From Multifurca ochricompacta (lineage: Eukaryota; Basidiomycota; Agaricomycetes; Russulales; Russulaceae), in the NCBI GenBank assembly GCA_022496185.1, contig WTXG01000010.1:124001-188000 (forward strand): 64,000 nt of DNA. Direction: 5' to 3'. The notes beneath the pieces were generated by a model. That model searched no databases. It was not told the origin of the DNA and was given only the letters and a program-made list of their open reading frames with translations. How positions within the stretch are numbered: the first letter of the stretch is position 1; every line of letters begins with the position of its first letter. The position numbers were made by a program, and so were the translations under genes. Positions 1 to 12,731 of the stretch are shown piece by piece.

Positions 1-3000
1 AGGAAATAAACGTGCCTGGGAATGTTACAGCTCTCGGGGCAGGAATATGTCTTTCCACCTGGTAGTTTTACTTCCTGGAGGGCACAGGGCTAGAGATGCC
101 ATGCGTCCGTGAATGAGACACACCCGTGACTCTTGAAGTCAACTCATACCTCGCCGCACATGTGCACAAGCGCCGAGCATGTGTGCTCTCCTGCCAAGTG
201 CCCCGCAACCTGAGAAAGTGTGAACACATGTGACTAAACGGGATACCAATGAGCTTACTTTTGTGCAATCTTCTAAACACCCTCGCTTTCCTGACAACTT
301 GCAAGGTTCGCCACATAAGTGAGCATTGACGACGCAGCTGCGTACTCTGAGAAAATCGGACTGTTAACAAAACCGCCTGACGTACACATGATCCCCAGGG
401 TGTCCGGCGCTGCAATTTCTTCAGCTGACAGGCATTAGGAGAGGGCAAATAACGTACGTTGTGCCGCAAGGCTTGTTATCGTCCTTACAGAACGCACAGT
501 TGTGTACGCACTTATGAATAGTTTGACAGTTGTGGCCACCCTCGTGCAAGCGACTACGGACACAAAGGAGATGACACGACGCGCACTGAGCTCTGCATAG
601 TTGTGCATTTGCTCTCATCTCGATGACCATATTATCGAATCGTCGGCGTAGATCTTCTATGGTAGCATGGCCAGCCTGGAATCGTTCTAAATTGGATTCT
701 AACCAGAGTCGAACATGGTTGACACGCTGGTCAATTAATCCGTTGATATATGACGCGAGGTTTGACGTCCAACGAGAGTCATGCATGAATTGCCGTGGTA
801 CACTTGGGCACCAGGACTTTCGTAGAGCATCGAGGCGCATCTCAACATCAGCTGGTGGAATTTGCTCACGCTCAGCGATGGCAAAGCGTGTCGCGGTATC
901 AGCTGCCTCCACTATAAGGTCGGTGTCAAAAATCTAATACTTTATCAGACGCTCTCGTAATGATTAGGGTTGACAAGTTACGGAACCTTTAGGGGTACGG
1001 GATCAGGGTCGAAATCGGAGAACCCAGTGGCCAGTGCGATCGGGAGGAGGGTGGAGAGCATTCTAGCACGATGATCGATCATCGTCTCTGGTGGGAAGAT
1101 TAAGCACGACAAATGGAAAGAAAGCTGAGGTACCAACGAGAGAGCGATCCCCAGTCATTGGCCTATCGGAAGACGTCAATTCACAGTACTCATAAGCCGG
1201 TGAAACATGCCTTCAGCTTCGCCATCAGCGCTTTGATCGTATAAAGGAATTCGCCTGCTGTTGGGTGCGAGGTATTCTGTGCATCCAGTCGTTTCTTAAG
1301 TATGGAGAATAACTTGTAGAACTCCTTTGATTCGATTACTGGCCACGGTATGATGTCTAGCTTCCCACGGTGAAGGCGTGAGATGAAGTTCGCATTTTGC
1401 TCTTGTTGCACGATCTTCTGGAATTTGAGAGAAAACCTGACAACCGCAACATTCACCGATAAATATTAACACTATTATACGAAATCTTACTCGCGGGTAA
1501 TTTCCACTTTGTCAGCATCCACAACATCCTAAGAACCAAGTCATATTACGTGAGGACCATTATAAATAGAGGCCTGCCTTGATGATAATGACAAGCGTGG
1601 ATCGAAAGAGAGACGGGTTGGCTGCTGGGTCCAGGACAGATGCACTGGACTGGAATGATTGAAAGAGCCCACTGATGTCTCGACTAAATGCAAAGTTGTT
1701 GCGGAAAAGGACCTACTGAATATTAGAAGGCGTCACAATCAGAACATGGTCAACGTACGAGATTCGATATTGCCGTGTTGAATAACACGAGGAGCGTGTC
1801 CTCCTGCAGAGACCGTTCAACGCTATCCACGCCTGCAGTCTTGTCAGTAAATCAAGTCTGATAACTTTGAGTGAAGTGAACCGACCTTCAAAGTCAAGTG
1901 CTACTATGAGCTCTGCGTCTGTGGGTGTTACGGACATCCATACACCCTCTGTATACCTCAGTTCAGTCCTAAATGACTAAAAAGCGTGCAACGACACCTG
2001 TTGTTCGCATGGCACTTCCTGCAAACGATGTGTCCAAAAGATGATTTAATGCGAAGCTTTTGCCAACGGATTGTTGGCCCATAGATGATACAACCTTAAC
2101 GGGCTGCGCATAGTAACGTCAGCGTTCTTAAACATTTCAAACAAACGTTGGATGGATCATACCTTTGTTGCCAAGTAGGACTGGAAGATCGACTCATACC
2201 AGCCAAATGAAAGTTTGTCCACTATCTTGCTGACCTCAGCGCCAAGTAGAGACCGTTCCAAGTCCGCGGAGAGGACCCCATCTGCCAGAGGAACAAATCT
2301 GTTCTCGCGGCAAACTGCGATGTGAATGGGGATGAGACAGAGGACGTCAACTAGCCATTCCCCGACGCGGTAGCGCGATGCGTCCCACTCCGACTCCAGC
2401 AACACCTTGTCTCGGAATGATTCGAATCGTATTGCAGAGACCTTTATTCGACGTAGTTCGTCGCCTGTAGGCTTCCTCGTCGTTCTTTCAAATGTCTGAA
2501 TGAGATCCGAGAAGTAAGACTCAAAAGGTTGTGAATGATTATTAGCGATGAACGTTAGACTCTTCGGTTTCCGCTCGCTCGAGGATGTGACAGTACGGCG
2601 CTTCACGGCAGCGAGGACCGGGAATCGGGACCAAACCTCAGCGTGGCAGTCAAGTAAACTGTTGTGCAGGGTGAGACGCGCTCCATTGTCTGAGGCATTT
2701 TTGCCGCTATTCTCTTTGAACATAAATTCCGTGAGTTTTTTCGTAATATTGATTGCAATTGACTTCACGAATCCCGCCTCTATGTCGAGGCCAAGGAGAA
2801 AGATGCGCCCTCGGCTGACCATGGACGTCAAGGTAGCACCTTCAATGGGAAACGCTGGGACGTCGAGATCGATTCCATCATTGGAGCCGAATGTTTCCCA
2901 ATGATACGCGGTCAGCGATAGTCGCGTGTCTTGAGTGTGAAGGATTAGGAGGCAAGACCCGTCCGGGGACGAAAATATGGAGCGAGGGATCGATGGAAGT

Positions 3001-6000
3001 TGTAATGAAGCCGGCCTACCGACCATTAGTAAGACATGTATGGTCGGATAGTACAGAGAGACAAACGAGCGCACCTGAACTGCAATGTAACGAACGAAAA
3101 GATACGAGCCTGGGCGCTCGAGTCTACCAAAACAATCTCCTCGGTGCCACAAACGAAGGCTGCTTGCAGAATAGAGACTCCAGGTTGGCCATACCATGGG
3201 GTAAGATTAACAGTGCTCCCCTGTCCCCTAAGCGCCTTAAAGGTCTCGTCGAAAACGAACATATGAAGTTGCAACTAGTAACGAACGGTAAATCGAGAAA
3301 GAACTTTCATGTAATGATATTGGGGCACCTTCGTTGGAGCGCACACTGCCAAGGCTCTCGTCGTCTCGTCAAAAGCAAATAAAGCATCCTGACCTAGCCT
3401 CTCGCGGTTGAGACACTTGAGTGGTCTATTTTGCTGTATAGCCATATCCATAGCCGGCAAGCGTTCAAGATAGATGGCGAGTTTGTCTTGGTCAACCAGA
3501 ACAAGGAGGAGCTTCTCGTTCTCGAGGAGCTGATGGAAGCTGAAAAGGCACTATGAGATGTGGTGCGAGGTACGGAACGAAGTTGGGCTCGTACGCAATA
3601 TCGGTGCCAACTGGCACGTGAAACATAGATGAAAGTCGATCGTTTACGGTAGGATTGGGTATGTATTGGGGATCTAACTGCATGCTATGCTTGTCGTCGC
3701 TCGTTAAATCTATAGGGTGGGTCCAAAACTCAAGCTTAGGTTGTTGAGGTGCTTCTCGACGACCAGTCACTATATAGTCTGAGCCCGAGATATGTTAGCT
3801 CATAAAGATGATGAACATCGATATAGATGTACCTTGGCCATAATGAGACAGGTAATCTCTGCCCCATCTTCCACCAGAGTGCACCACCCTAAGTGCGAAT
3901 CAGCCACTAATCTTCAAAGTATTGGTAAACCCACGGGTCTCGCCAACCGAACGCTTGCATGGTGGAGATGGCGTCGAGATACACCACACTAAACACGATC
4001 AGTTTTCAATCCAAATGGGTTTGGTTTAACCTACGAATCTTTTCGTCCGACCGACTGTGCGTTGATGTCTCGAATAAATTCCACAAGCGCTTGGCTCAGC
4101 AACTTCCGTTCCTCGCTCTCCATCTCGTGCTGTATAGACTTTCGGCAGTAATCTTGCTGCATGACCAACACAGCACGAGTCATCGACTTCACTGTTGCGT
4201 CAATTGATGATGCGAGTTGGGCATGCGCAAGAGCCTCAACCTCCAAGATCACGGGCCGCATTTCCTCGTTTTCTGCGCCTTTCATTTCTAGCAGAAACTG
4301 CGAGTCGGGGACGTTAGCCGCAAAAATCCTCATGTCTTTGTTGAAAGAGTCCTCGGAATCGCTGGATCCGGAAAACAGAGAACCAACTGCCCAGGTGCCC
4401 ATTGTAGACCGTTTCTTGACATTACTCGTGGGGAGCATATGGTATGCACGGTGAAAATCGCCTTCGAAAAGTAGCGTTTGGATAAGCTCAGCGCGCATTT
4501 CCGGTTGTAGAGTTTGATTTTTCTCGAGAAGGTGGTGGACAGCAATCAAGCGCAGTTTCCGGGACTCGAAGTTTGAGACGCGCCGTAGTACGTTGTCGAA
4601 TCTTGCGCTCTGAAGGTGCCTCAGATAAATGCCCCGAAAATCAGGGTACAGTGACTCGAGGTCGAAGAGCCGCATTGAGCCTGCAAAGGTTATGAGTCAC
4701 GTGCAAGACGTATGAGGAGACATCATACGTTCGGCCCCCTGACTAGCATTCGAATTATTGCCAGTCCGCTCTCGGGAGGAAAGGCGGTCACGCTCCAATG
4801 ACCTATATAAGCAAGCGTTCAGCATTGCGTGGCCCAGAGCATAATCGAGGAAGGCATACGGGAAGAGCTTTAGCACTTCGTCAACAACAGCCTCACGAAG
4901 AACGCGCCGCAATGCATCCTCCCCTCTGGCAACTTCTCGATGAATCGTATCTCTTCTCTCAGTCGATTCTCGCATAAACATGTTACGAGTATTGTGAGCA
5001 ACAGCGCGCCACTTCTCGTATTGCTCTGGGAAAATATCGACAAGGGCTATGTCTGCTAGGGTCTGCATAGCCCTCTCATCCAGATTTTCTGACAGAACTA
5101 AGGCATTGTTCATCCTGTGAAGAAGATAAGCGTGACAATCCAGAGTTCTCCAGCGCCACCTACAGTAATTGTTTGAGGGACACCTGGCTGAACGTGTGTT
5201 GATCGAAGGCTTCAGATTGAGTCTGATATGGAACATAAGAAGCCGTCAAGAACCCTTGAGTAGTTTCCCCAGGTAAGAGCCGAGGAACAAAGACCGCAGG
5301 GTCAACCGGGCAGTCAGGAACAGTCTCATATGGGGAAATATAACGTGAAATCATCTTTGAGAGATAAGAAGCGATGTTATGTAAAGCAGTTAGAGGAAAA
5401 TATACCTGAAAACCGGGGTATGCAGCTGCGCCTTCTTCTTGTTCATTTGTTTCAGAGACCTCGAATGTGAAAAGTCTGTCCGACTCTCCAGGGTCTATGT
5501 CAGGAGATTCAGCATCATCTTCCTCGTTATTCCAAACTATGGACGCTGAATGTTCGGGTGATAAAAGTCCAATGACTTGGTCGCATATCTTTGTGAGATA
5601 CCTGTTCCAGAATATGAGCGAAGGAGGGTGGAAATTCATAAATTACTCACCGCATAAACGTGACTCTATTACGCCGAACGGGGGAAGCTGCTGAATCACT
5701 CCAGGTTGAATCTTCAGGCCAATATATAACGTAGTGACGTTCATCGGTGAGATCCGTCGCGTTGGCCCTCACAACATACAGACCAGATGAAAGAGTTAGC
5801 CTGCTGCTGCCAGTACCAGCTGGCGCGAGTAACAGGCGAGCCCTGAGAGCTGGGTTCTTAGCAGGGGGTACCGGTAAAGACAGAAGGCACTTACGTATTC
5901 TCGTCGACGGCACCAATAGACCGCAACAGGCGTACAATTTCGTCTTTGGATCCGTACACGCCAAGAGGTTTAATCATGAATCGATCTAATGCTTTGAAAT

Positions 6001-6264
6001 CAACTCTGGAAATGGATGCGTATGCCCCAGGAGACAGCTCATTGATGAAATGTTGGAGAGCGCCTTGGGCAATAATGACCTTGTCAACTGTAATATATTA
6101 TGTCAGCTCAGCAGGCTTCGTATCAAAAGAGAACTCTTACCGAAGCCGTTGCTCCCAGATTCTCCGATGAGGTCTAGGAGACGGTACATGCCTTTGACTC
6201 TTTCAGCCAGGTCGGTAGATGAGGCTAGAGGGGGTCGGTGAAAGTGCACGTCCTGCTGACTCAT
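1..6264 (-). CDS. Giant GBP/VLIG-like GTPase with Cys/His array, paralogue A (3' end beyond the window)
   Basis: Multi-exon gene starting at the ATG at 6264 (MSQQDVHF) and running off the left edge. Blocks in order: N-terminal module with VKGMYRLLDLI (about 6140-6264); GLYVVR and YWPEDSTW block (5647-5830); acidic insert (5460-5540); long helical block (4031-4675); LTAYHWETFG to WYESIFQSY block (2170-3010); G1 motif GQQSVGKS at 2056-2079; G3 motif DFEG near 1890, split by an intron; LFNTAISNL; IIPWPVIESKEFYKLF (1290-1360); Cys/His array (420-640, continuing to about 1-235). The terminal vWFA domain seen in the paralogues would lie off the edge. Every block followed here reads open. It is clearly more diverged from B and C than those are from each other. 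No signal peptide is seen, so it is probably cytosolic. Function is unknown; GTP binding is inferred from the G motifs. Confidence 0.85.
2056..2079 (-). other. G1/P-loop of paralogue A
   Basis: Codons for GQQSVGKS, a full GxxxxGKS Walker A motif, in an exon that also encodes the conserved LDTSFAGSAMRTT stretch. Confidence 0.85.
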
Positions 6265-7383
6265 GTTGGCGTGCTCTCTCGGGTGTCGATCTAAAAATTA
6301 TAGAAGTTAGATAGATGACGGCTGTTTGAGACGCATCCAGAATTCCCAAATATTTGTTGTCGCTAGACGTACTCGCATGCGAATCTGCATTGCAATCATA
6401 GAAGTTTCAACACCAGGCCAAATTTAGGTCTGCGGGCTCATGTACAAGTGGGCCAATGCTACGTACCGCTGTAACTGTCGCGTGTCTGCGCAACAGTGAA
6501 TTCAGCTTGCTCTGCTGTGAGAAGGGTACGGCCAGGTGAACAAACTTATCAAAGAGGGATCTATCAGCATACCGTTCACGTGTGCCTGTCCGTTTGTGGC
6601 CACAGTCCGTGTTTTCTCGTCTGTACGTCCGAAAAGGTATCAAGAAACTATTGTAAAGGGGGCTATATACTACGTACTACGGACACGCTGGGTCACAGAT
6701 TGTGGGCTCGTGGTTTGGGTTTGCTCAAATGGGCGGCCGATAAGGTTTTCCACATATGAGGAACGCCATGGGAAGAGGTTAAGGGGGCGCGAACGAAATG
6801 CGCTAAGATCCATATGGATGGAGGGTAGTTCGACTCAAGCAACGGGGGAGGCAGATCTAAAAAATAGGAAAGGAAGAGCCTTTGGCAGGAACAACCCTCC
6901 CCCCTCCCCCATACTTTATAGCTTTTGGAAGCAAATCTCAGCATATAATAGGTCACCGCCTTACTAGGAACACGAGGAAAGTGGCTGTTGTTATGTACGT
7001 GAGATCAGTTCACATCTTAAGTTTGTAATTATATTACATAAGCATACCTGTGACACGAATCATCCCACATATGCCCTAAACCCTAACTGGCACGATTGCA
7101 CCGCTCAGTTTCCGCGAGGCGAGTCACGCAACTAAAACGCTATCAAAATGTGTTCTTTGGAGCACATTTCAAGAAGATGTGCATAGCAAGGAGGTGTGCT
7201 TACATATGTCTTACAGCAGCCACATTGCCTTTCTAGAACCTCAAAATGGAGAACTCATCAGGAAAATGACATGTTGCTAGAATGACTAGTGCTGGCCATT
7301 CTAGCCATTCTAGCACTTTGAATTCAAAACTAGCTCTAAAAGATATGTCTTGATGCTAGAGCTACTTTTCAAATCTAAAGCTA
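6265..7383. other. Gene-free stretch upstream of paralogue A
   Basis: Probably the promoter side of paralogue A followed by anonymous DNA. The short open frames at 6400-6970 show no recognisable motif. Around 7240-7400 the text is A/T-rich with repeated 'ctagc' words just before the Tc1 element. Confidence 0.5.
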
Positions 7384-7503
7384 TAGTGGGTCAAAAAACT
7401 GCCCCAATGTTTGCTCATTTTGGAAAGATTGGCATGGTATGAAGTAATGACATAAGCAGAAAATGTGGGAAATCACATGGTATACTACAGCATGTTGGCT
7501 ATG
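7384..7503 (+). repeat. Left terminal inverted repeat of the Tc1 element
   Basis: Matches the reverse complement of 7983-8103 nearly base for base. There is one substitution at the outermost base and one single-base length difference in an A run. Confidence 0.92.
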
Positions 7504-7524
7504 GGTACCAATAAAGGCACCCCA

Positions 7525-7860
7525 GGGTTACCCCTGGCATTCACTAGAGATGGCAGAGGGTGAAAGGAAGTTTCAGCAGGACAATGACCCCAAACACACT
7601 TTTAAGAAGGCAAGTGAGTGGTTTGAAGATAGGAATATTGAAGCCTGGTATGGACAGCCCAATCCCTTGAGATATTAACCCCATTGGACACCTCTGGGTG
7701 GATCTGAAGAAGGTTCTTAACCAGTCAAGGGGGTACCTGAGTTGTGGGAGAGGGTGGTGGAGGAGTGGAATAAAATGCACCAGAATGATGGCAAAAGGTT
7801 ATAGAAAGGATGGCTAAAAGGATATAAGCAGTTACCAAGGCAAAAAGGGGTGAAATAAAG
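7525..7860 (+). pseudogene. Tc1 transposase C-terminal remnant
   Basis: The plus strand encodes FQQDNDPKHT followed by SEWFEDRNIE, the hallmark second-Asp region of Tc1 DDE transposases. After a frameshift near 7675 comes NPIGHLWVDLKKVLNQ (normally NPIEHLW), then WERVVEEWNKM-like text and KAKRG near 7850. The Glu of the catalytic triad normally in NPIEHLW is Gly here. The N-terminal DNA-binding half and the first catalytic Asp are absent, and the frame is broken at least twice. It is therefore a dead fragment inside the 720-bp element. Confidence 0.85.
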
Positions 7861-7982
7861 TAGTAATTGGGCAGATAGTGGACTTAAAAGGCAGGTCAAA
7901 AAACTGTCCCAATGATTGATTATTTTGTTTGATTTAATAAACAAAGAGTTTTGATTCAAATCACAAGAGGTTTGATTTGTTA

Positions 7983-8103
7983 CATAGCCAACATGCTGTA
8001 GTATACCATGTGATTTTCCCACATTTTCTGCTTATGTCATTACTTCATACCATGCCAATCTTTCCAAAATGAGCAAACATTGGGGCAGTTTTTTGACCCA
8101 CTG
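7983..8103 (-). repeat. Right terminal inverted repeat of the Tc1 element
   Basis: Reverse complement of 7384-7503. It ends in the canonical CAGTG (as CACTG on the plus strand) followed by TA. Confidence 0.92.
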
Positions 8104-8105
8104 TA

Positions 8106-10001
8106 TCCTGGACAAAGGTGAGCAAATCCTCAAGGTAAGGTTTGCAAGTGAAGAGTATGTGCCATGGAGGCAGGTCAAGTTCCAGAGCCCAGTCAGGCAG
8201 GAATTGGAGATCCTGTCAATGGTCGGAGTAAAGGGGGCAGTGGAGGAGTGCATGAGGGAAGGTGAGGGGGTGAGGTCATCGCTGAGCAGAGCCGGTCTTT
8301 CAACGTTGTCTACATGTCACATGACTTTAATTTGTAATGATATTTTGTTGGTCAACGATAACTTTCCTTTTTAAAATAAATATTAAACGATAACTTCCTT
8401 TTAAAATAAATATTATTCTAAATCACAGTCGTGTGACAAGATTACCACTTTAGGGATGTCAGCGGTGGGGGAGAGTTGGGTGAGCTTAAGCCGCGGCTTT
8501 CAGGCCGAGCCGAACCGTCACATCACTCCCACCGGACTTATCCCATTATTTCTGTGCGAAGGTTCTCAAGCCACCGGGACTTGCGCTCAAAGTTCGCTTG
8601 CTACCCATACAGGAAACGGTCAATACAAACTTATGCACCGCAAACGCGGGAAGCCGCTGCTTCAACTCCAACTTCTTTCAGTTCCTGTGGGAATTGTCGA
8701 GGACAACAACAGATCCTGTGGCGAAGGAATGGTCACCGCAGAGGAAAATGTCATGAAGTTTGGTTTTTTTATCTATTGGGGGAGGAACCGACTTGGGCAG
8801 GTGGTGGAAGAAATGAGGATCGGCACAGCCGCTCAAGGACGGGACTGTCAGACTCGCCGCCTTGAATTGGAACCGGTTCACACAGGACATACGCGCGACT
8901 CGTAGTTCAGTCTTGGTTCCAAGAGTCGCGCTGCGGTGCGGTGAGCGTCACCGCAACAATCAGTATAACCCCTGAGAAGGTGGAGCATTGATCAGAAGGT
9001 TTTCATGGACGTGTTCCAATAACGAATCAAGGAGAAGGACGGCATTGGACACGCCCCCCAAGTTCAAGTTGCTGCGATCCATACAATCGCCTAGGTTTAC
9101 ACCTGGCAGCCCCGGCCCAGACTCAATTGAGGAGATGACCCACACGCGCGTATCTGCCCCCTCGTTCCTCGTCCTGCGTGCTTCCATGAGGACATCCTAG
9201 TGTGCAACAGGTGTATCCCGGGCCTTCTTCCTTATCGCTGCGGGATCTACTGTCAAATCTAATCGCCGATGAGCCTCTTGGTGGCTTACTAAGCTGTCTG
9301 CCACACCAACTACGGTTCAGTTTTGTAGAGAAGCCTGGCGCCGGTGACGATCTCTGAATACCAGCGCACTCAGGTAGATTTACCTTCAGTTTATGGCACA
9401 TTCTCAATAATCTTTGAATGTCCATCGTCTCGACGAGCTCGCTAGCATTTAATCAATCAATCGGGATGTTGCTGGGTCGTCTCTTTACAGGCCATGACCT
9501 CCGGCTTCTGGTCGGTGGGCTCGACATTAATATGACACGATCGTTGCGCTAGCCCCAACATCTGCTGCCTTGCTACGTAATGCATTCACCATGTGCTCAA
9601 ACTTACGCATTTATTTTCGCCAGTTTAGCTCCAAGATGTTCAGGCTACGCCCGCATTACGCTGAAAAGGGGTTCGTTTTTCTCCGTAGTATTTGCTAACA
9701 GGTAAATCGCACATAAACTTCTGTGAAGCTTTGTGATCATAGGCACCCTTGAAACAGGTTTCGTTCTCACACGATTCCGTGATAGTATCAATAGACACCG
9801 CAGTAGATCCGTGCTAGGGGGTCATCAATGGAGATGCTTGGTGCACTAGGCTTACATGACACCTTCATGAACTATCCCGCGTGTTAACCAGCTGATAGTC
9901 CAGCATGTCTTCAACGAGCAACCCAGAGGGCCATATATATTTACTTGCAAATCTATGGTTGAATCAACTCATTGTAACACTTACCCTTGTAGTCTGATAC
10001 T
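8106..10001. other. Gene-free stretch between the Tc1 element and the RBR gene
   Basis: Holds several open frames of 70-149 codons on both strands (for example 8456-8905 plus; 8960-9425 minus). They overlap each other, lack recognisable motifs and are not supported as genes. Minus-strand blocks around 8680-9425 read somewhat protein-like and could be a decayed gene. The purine-rich run at 8105-8280 resembles transposon-derived text. Confidence 0.4.
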
Positions 10002-11270
10002 ATGGCTCTCACCCTACTTCAGTCCAACCTGAGCCTTGGCCTTGCCGCGTCTACGCATACTCATGCAGGTGCCAAGCCACCGCTTTGGGTCCTTCGTCAA
10101 CCGATTAATTCGAAATCATGGTCTTCTGCGACGACATCTGTACCTTTTTAGAAGTTTACGTGTGTACGTCATGACTAACTCACAGATTTCAGAGCGGTCC
10201 GTCCTGGTCTTCACTGAGTGGTGGAGCTACCACCCTTTCGAGCGCTGAGCTGGCTGCTATGTTGCAGTTCCAATTTGACGAGGAAGATCGTCAATTGGCG
10301 GCTGAACGTGCAGAGCTTGCTGCAGCTGCGCAGCGCGTGTTCGACTGCGGAGTGTGCATGGACACTCTTCCTGAAGAATATGTCGCGCGCATAGAGCCTT
10401 GCGGACACTCGTTTTGCAGAGAATGCGTCCGTGGATTCATCGTGTCACAGATCGAATCGCGCCGTTTCCCTGTTCTATGCCCGTCGTGTACTGCAGAGCC
10501 GAGAATCGATTCAGAATCGATTGGGAGTAGGTGCGATTATGCTAGATAATCTTCGAGTGGCTGAATGCGTGGCAGAAGTTACGCGGGAACTAGTGCTCGA
10601 CATCGGTACCACGGAAGAACAATACGAAACATGGATAGAGATGGAGATGTCCGAGCACTTCGTTCCCCTGCATTGCCGCAAGTGAGCGAAAAATTGGCCG
10701 AATTATTGTAAAAAAGACATCCTCACTTTTTCGAGCAGGTGCAGTCGCTCCAGTTTCTTTGACCGACAGGAGTTCGACGAAACGCGGAACCTGAAATGCC
10801 CCATCACGGGATGTGATTACGTCTGGTGTAAGGGTTGTCAGCAAGAGATCAATCCCGATGGTCCGGAGCACTCATGCGACGGCTCTTCGGAGATGAAGCA
10901 CCTCGTCGAGCAGCAAGGCTGGAAGTACTGTCCAAGTAAGTTTACGCCCAGTCCACATCACTTATGAGAGATGACGTCCACTCAGCGTGCAAGACGCCTT
11001 GTGAGAAGATTTCCGGGTGCAACTTCATGTCTGTGAGTCGAGAAAGGCGAACGGTTCGTTTTGCATTAACGTTTGACATCCTCTTTCCAGTGCATTTCTC
11101 CCGGGTGCAACACGTAAGTACTTAGATTCCCTCGAAGGGGAACTTCTGACCCATGGGACGTGTCCACAAGGCATTTCTGCTATAAATGTAGTGAATTGAT
11201 CGTTAGGTCTGCCGTCCCTGCAGCCATTTCTCAGGGAAAGGGTCAACATGGTGCAAGGTGCCCTCTCTGA
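10002..11270 (+). CDS. RBR-type E3 ubiquitin-protein ligase
   Basis: Starts at ATG 10002 (MALTLLQSN). A 53-base GT-AG intron (10140-10192) joins a Ser/Thr-rich leader in frame to the RING1 exon. RING1 is CGVCMDTL, CGHSFC, CPSC (10340-10500). After introns near 10535 and 10680 comes the BRcat/IBR: LHCRKC, CPITGCDYVWCKGC, HSCDG. RING2 is CPTCKTPCEKISGCNFM, CISPGC, FCYKC. The catalytic RING2 Cys, in ISGC, is at 11018-11020. RBR ligases load ubiquitin onto this Cys and pass it to a substrate Lys. The protein is about 300 residues, short for the family, and ends soon after RING2 in HGARCPL-stop. It sits between giant-GTPase copies A and B. The substrate cannot be told from the sequence. Confidence 0.85.
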
Positions 11271-12731
11271 ACTGAATCCATTGGCGCAGGTTGCAGGACA
11301 TCCTGTCTAAATTGGGTTTCTGGGTTTCCAAATGTAAATATCTCGTCTGCTTTCGTCCGCAACCCAAGTACCGAATGTTGTTTATGTATTACATCGTCTC
11401 AACAAGTATTGTCCTATCTTGTGTTCAGTAAGACAGGTGTATAAGAATTGGAAATCAGCCTTACTTGCCCATGATCAGATTGTGATCAAAGCTGCTGCCC
11501 TGCATGAACCTGCTTATGTAATACAACAGCTCCTCAGACATCACCCGCATGGGCCTAAGTTCTTTCATCCTAGTGCTGCATAAGCACCAGCACATTGGTT
11601 TGGTCAGCCTTGATCAGGCGGCGGGCCAGATATCCCAGGATCCGATCTCGACCACAAAAATACCAAAAAATACCAAGAACCAGTAGGTCACATCGCCAGT
11701 TGGGTGACAGCTTATAAGCCATGCTCTCCCGGGTACTAACCCCTTCAGGAATGTAGGGGTCAAGGATTAGGCTCTGGGCTCCGGCCAAGTTGCCCATGTC
11801 GGAGCAGTCGCGGATTGTTGACGCCTCATGTTCCAATTATCCGGATTTGAATGCGCCTCGGCGTTTGGGATGACGCTCCTTTAGTCATGACATACATGTG
11901 TTTTCCACGTCGTCGTAGTCGCTACGCAGACTTATCTCATTTACTCTCTCCCCTTTCCCACATAATTCCGCGTTACTGCGCTTTGATACGCCATGCGCCC
12001 TTCTGTATGTCGATATAGCTCTGATAGGTGTAGATTTTTGTAACTAATTGAGAAAGAGGCAAGAGCATCAAGGAGACCAAGATTCCGATAAGAAGGACAA
12101 GAATCCCACCCCTATATACATAGGAATACGGACCCTTGCTGACCCTTTACCCAACCAATTACCGATACCGATCGGAAGAGACAGCAGCAGCAGCTTTGTT
12201 CTTCGTTCCTTCACCCTTTACCTTCACAGCAGCTCACGGCGACTGGGGTACTGATTACGAAATATGTGGAATGAGACAATGAGACAACACCTGATGTGAA
12301 GGAAGGTCCATGGGGGTCTCGTGCCCACGATATGCACAATAAATGAACGAATATCATCGCCTTTCCTCAGCCTCAGGACAACCATCGTAGGTGGCCCTTT
12401 CACAACTATCTCACCTTTTTTTTTCGGACGAACCATGTCGACGATGCCTTCGACTAACAGTGGTAGGGACTCTTTGTTGCACCTTAGGGATTGGTATTCA
12501 TAGTCCACCTCTTTCCAGGAAAAACTAAACTGACTGTTCTTGATACTGAGAACGATGCTCTCAGTCAGGAAACATATCATTGACACCAGAACACGATCAC
12601 TGACGTGCTCAACTTAGATCCACTATCGGGCTCTAATTCACGCATCGGCTCATCCAATGCTCACTCACTTGTAAGCTATTCGCCTTTGAAGGTTTGAATA
12701 TAGGGATTACGAGACATCCTAGTCAAGGGCT
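11271..12731. other. Intergenic stretch before paralogue B
   Basis: No gene recognised. Minus-strand open frames at 11570-11836 (88 codons) and 12224-12586 (120 codons, containing VDMVRPKKKGEIVVKGPP) are the longest. Neither shows a family motif, so they are left uncalled. The last few hundred bases are presumably the promoter of paralogue B. Confidence 0.4.

Larger units (their letters stand above)
7384..8103. mobile_element. Tc1/mariner element, 720-bp deletion derivative
   Basis: Bounded by near-perfect inverted repeats of about 120 bp (7384-7503 and 7983-8103). They begin YAGTGGGTCAAAAAACTG and are flanked by TA at 7382-7383 and 8104-8105, the TA target duplication typical of Tc1/mariner. 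Inside is the C-terminal part of a DDE transposase only. A third, direct-orientation copy of the terminal 35 bases sits internally at 7891-7925. The element cannot encode a full transposase and would be non-autonomous. Confidence 0.9.

Noticed and set aside
8456..8905. 149-codon plus-strand open frame
   Set aside because: Overlaps other long frames on both strands, has no family motif, and its composition reads like non-coding GC-rich DNA.
12224..12586. 120-codon minus-strand open frame with a KKKGEIVVKGPP stretch
   Set aside because: No recognised family and no splice-supported extension; lies just before paralogue B. Left uncalled.
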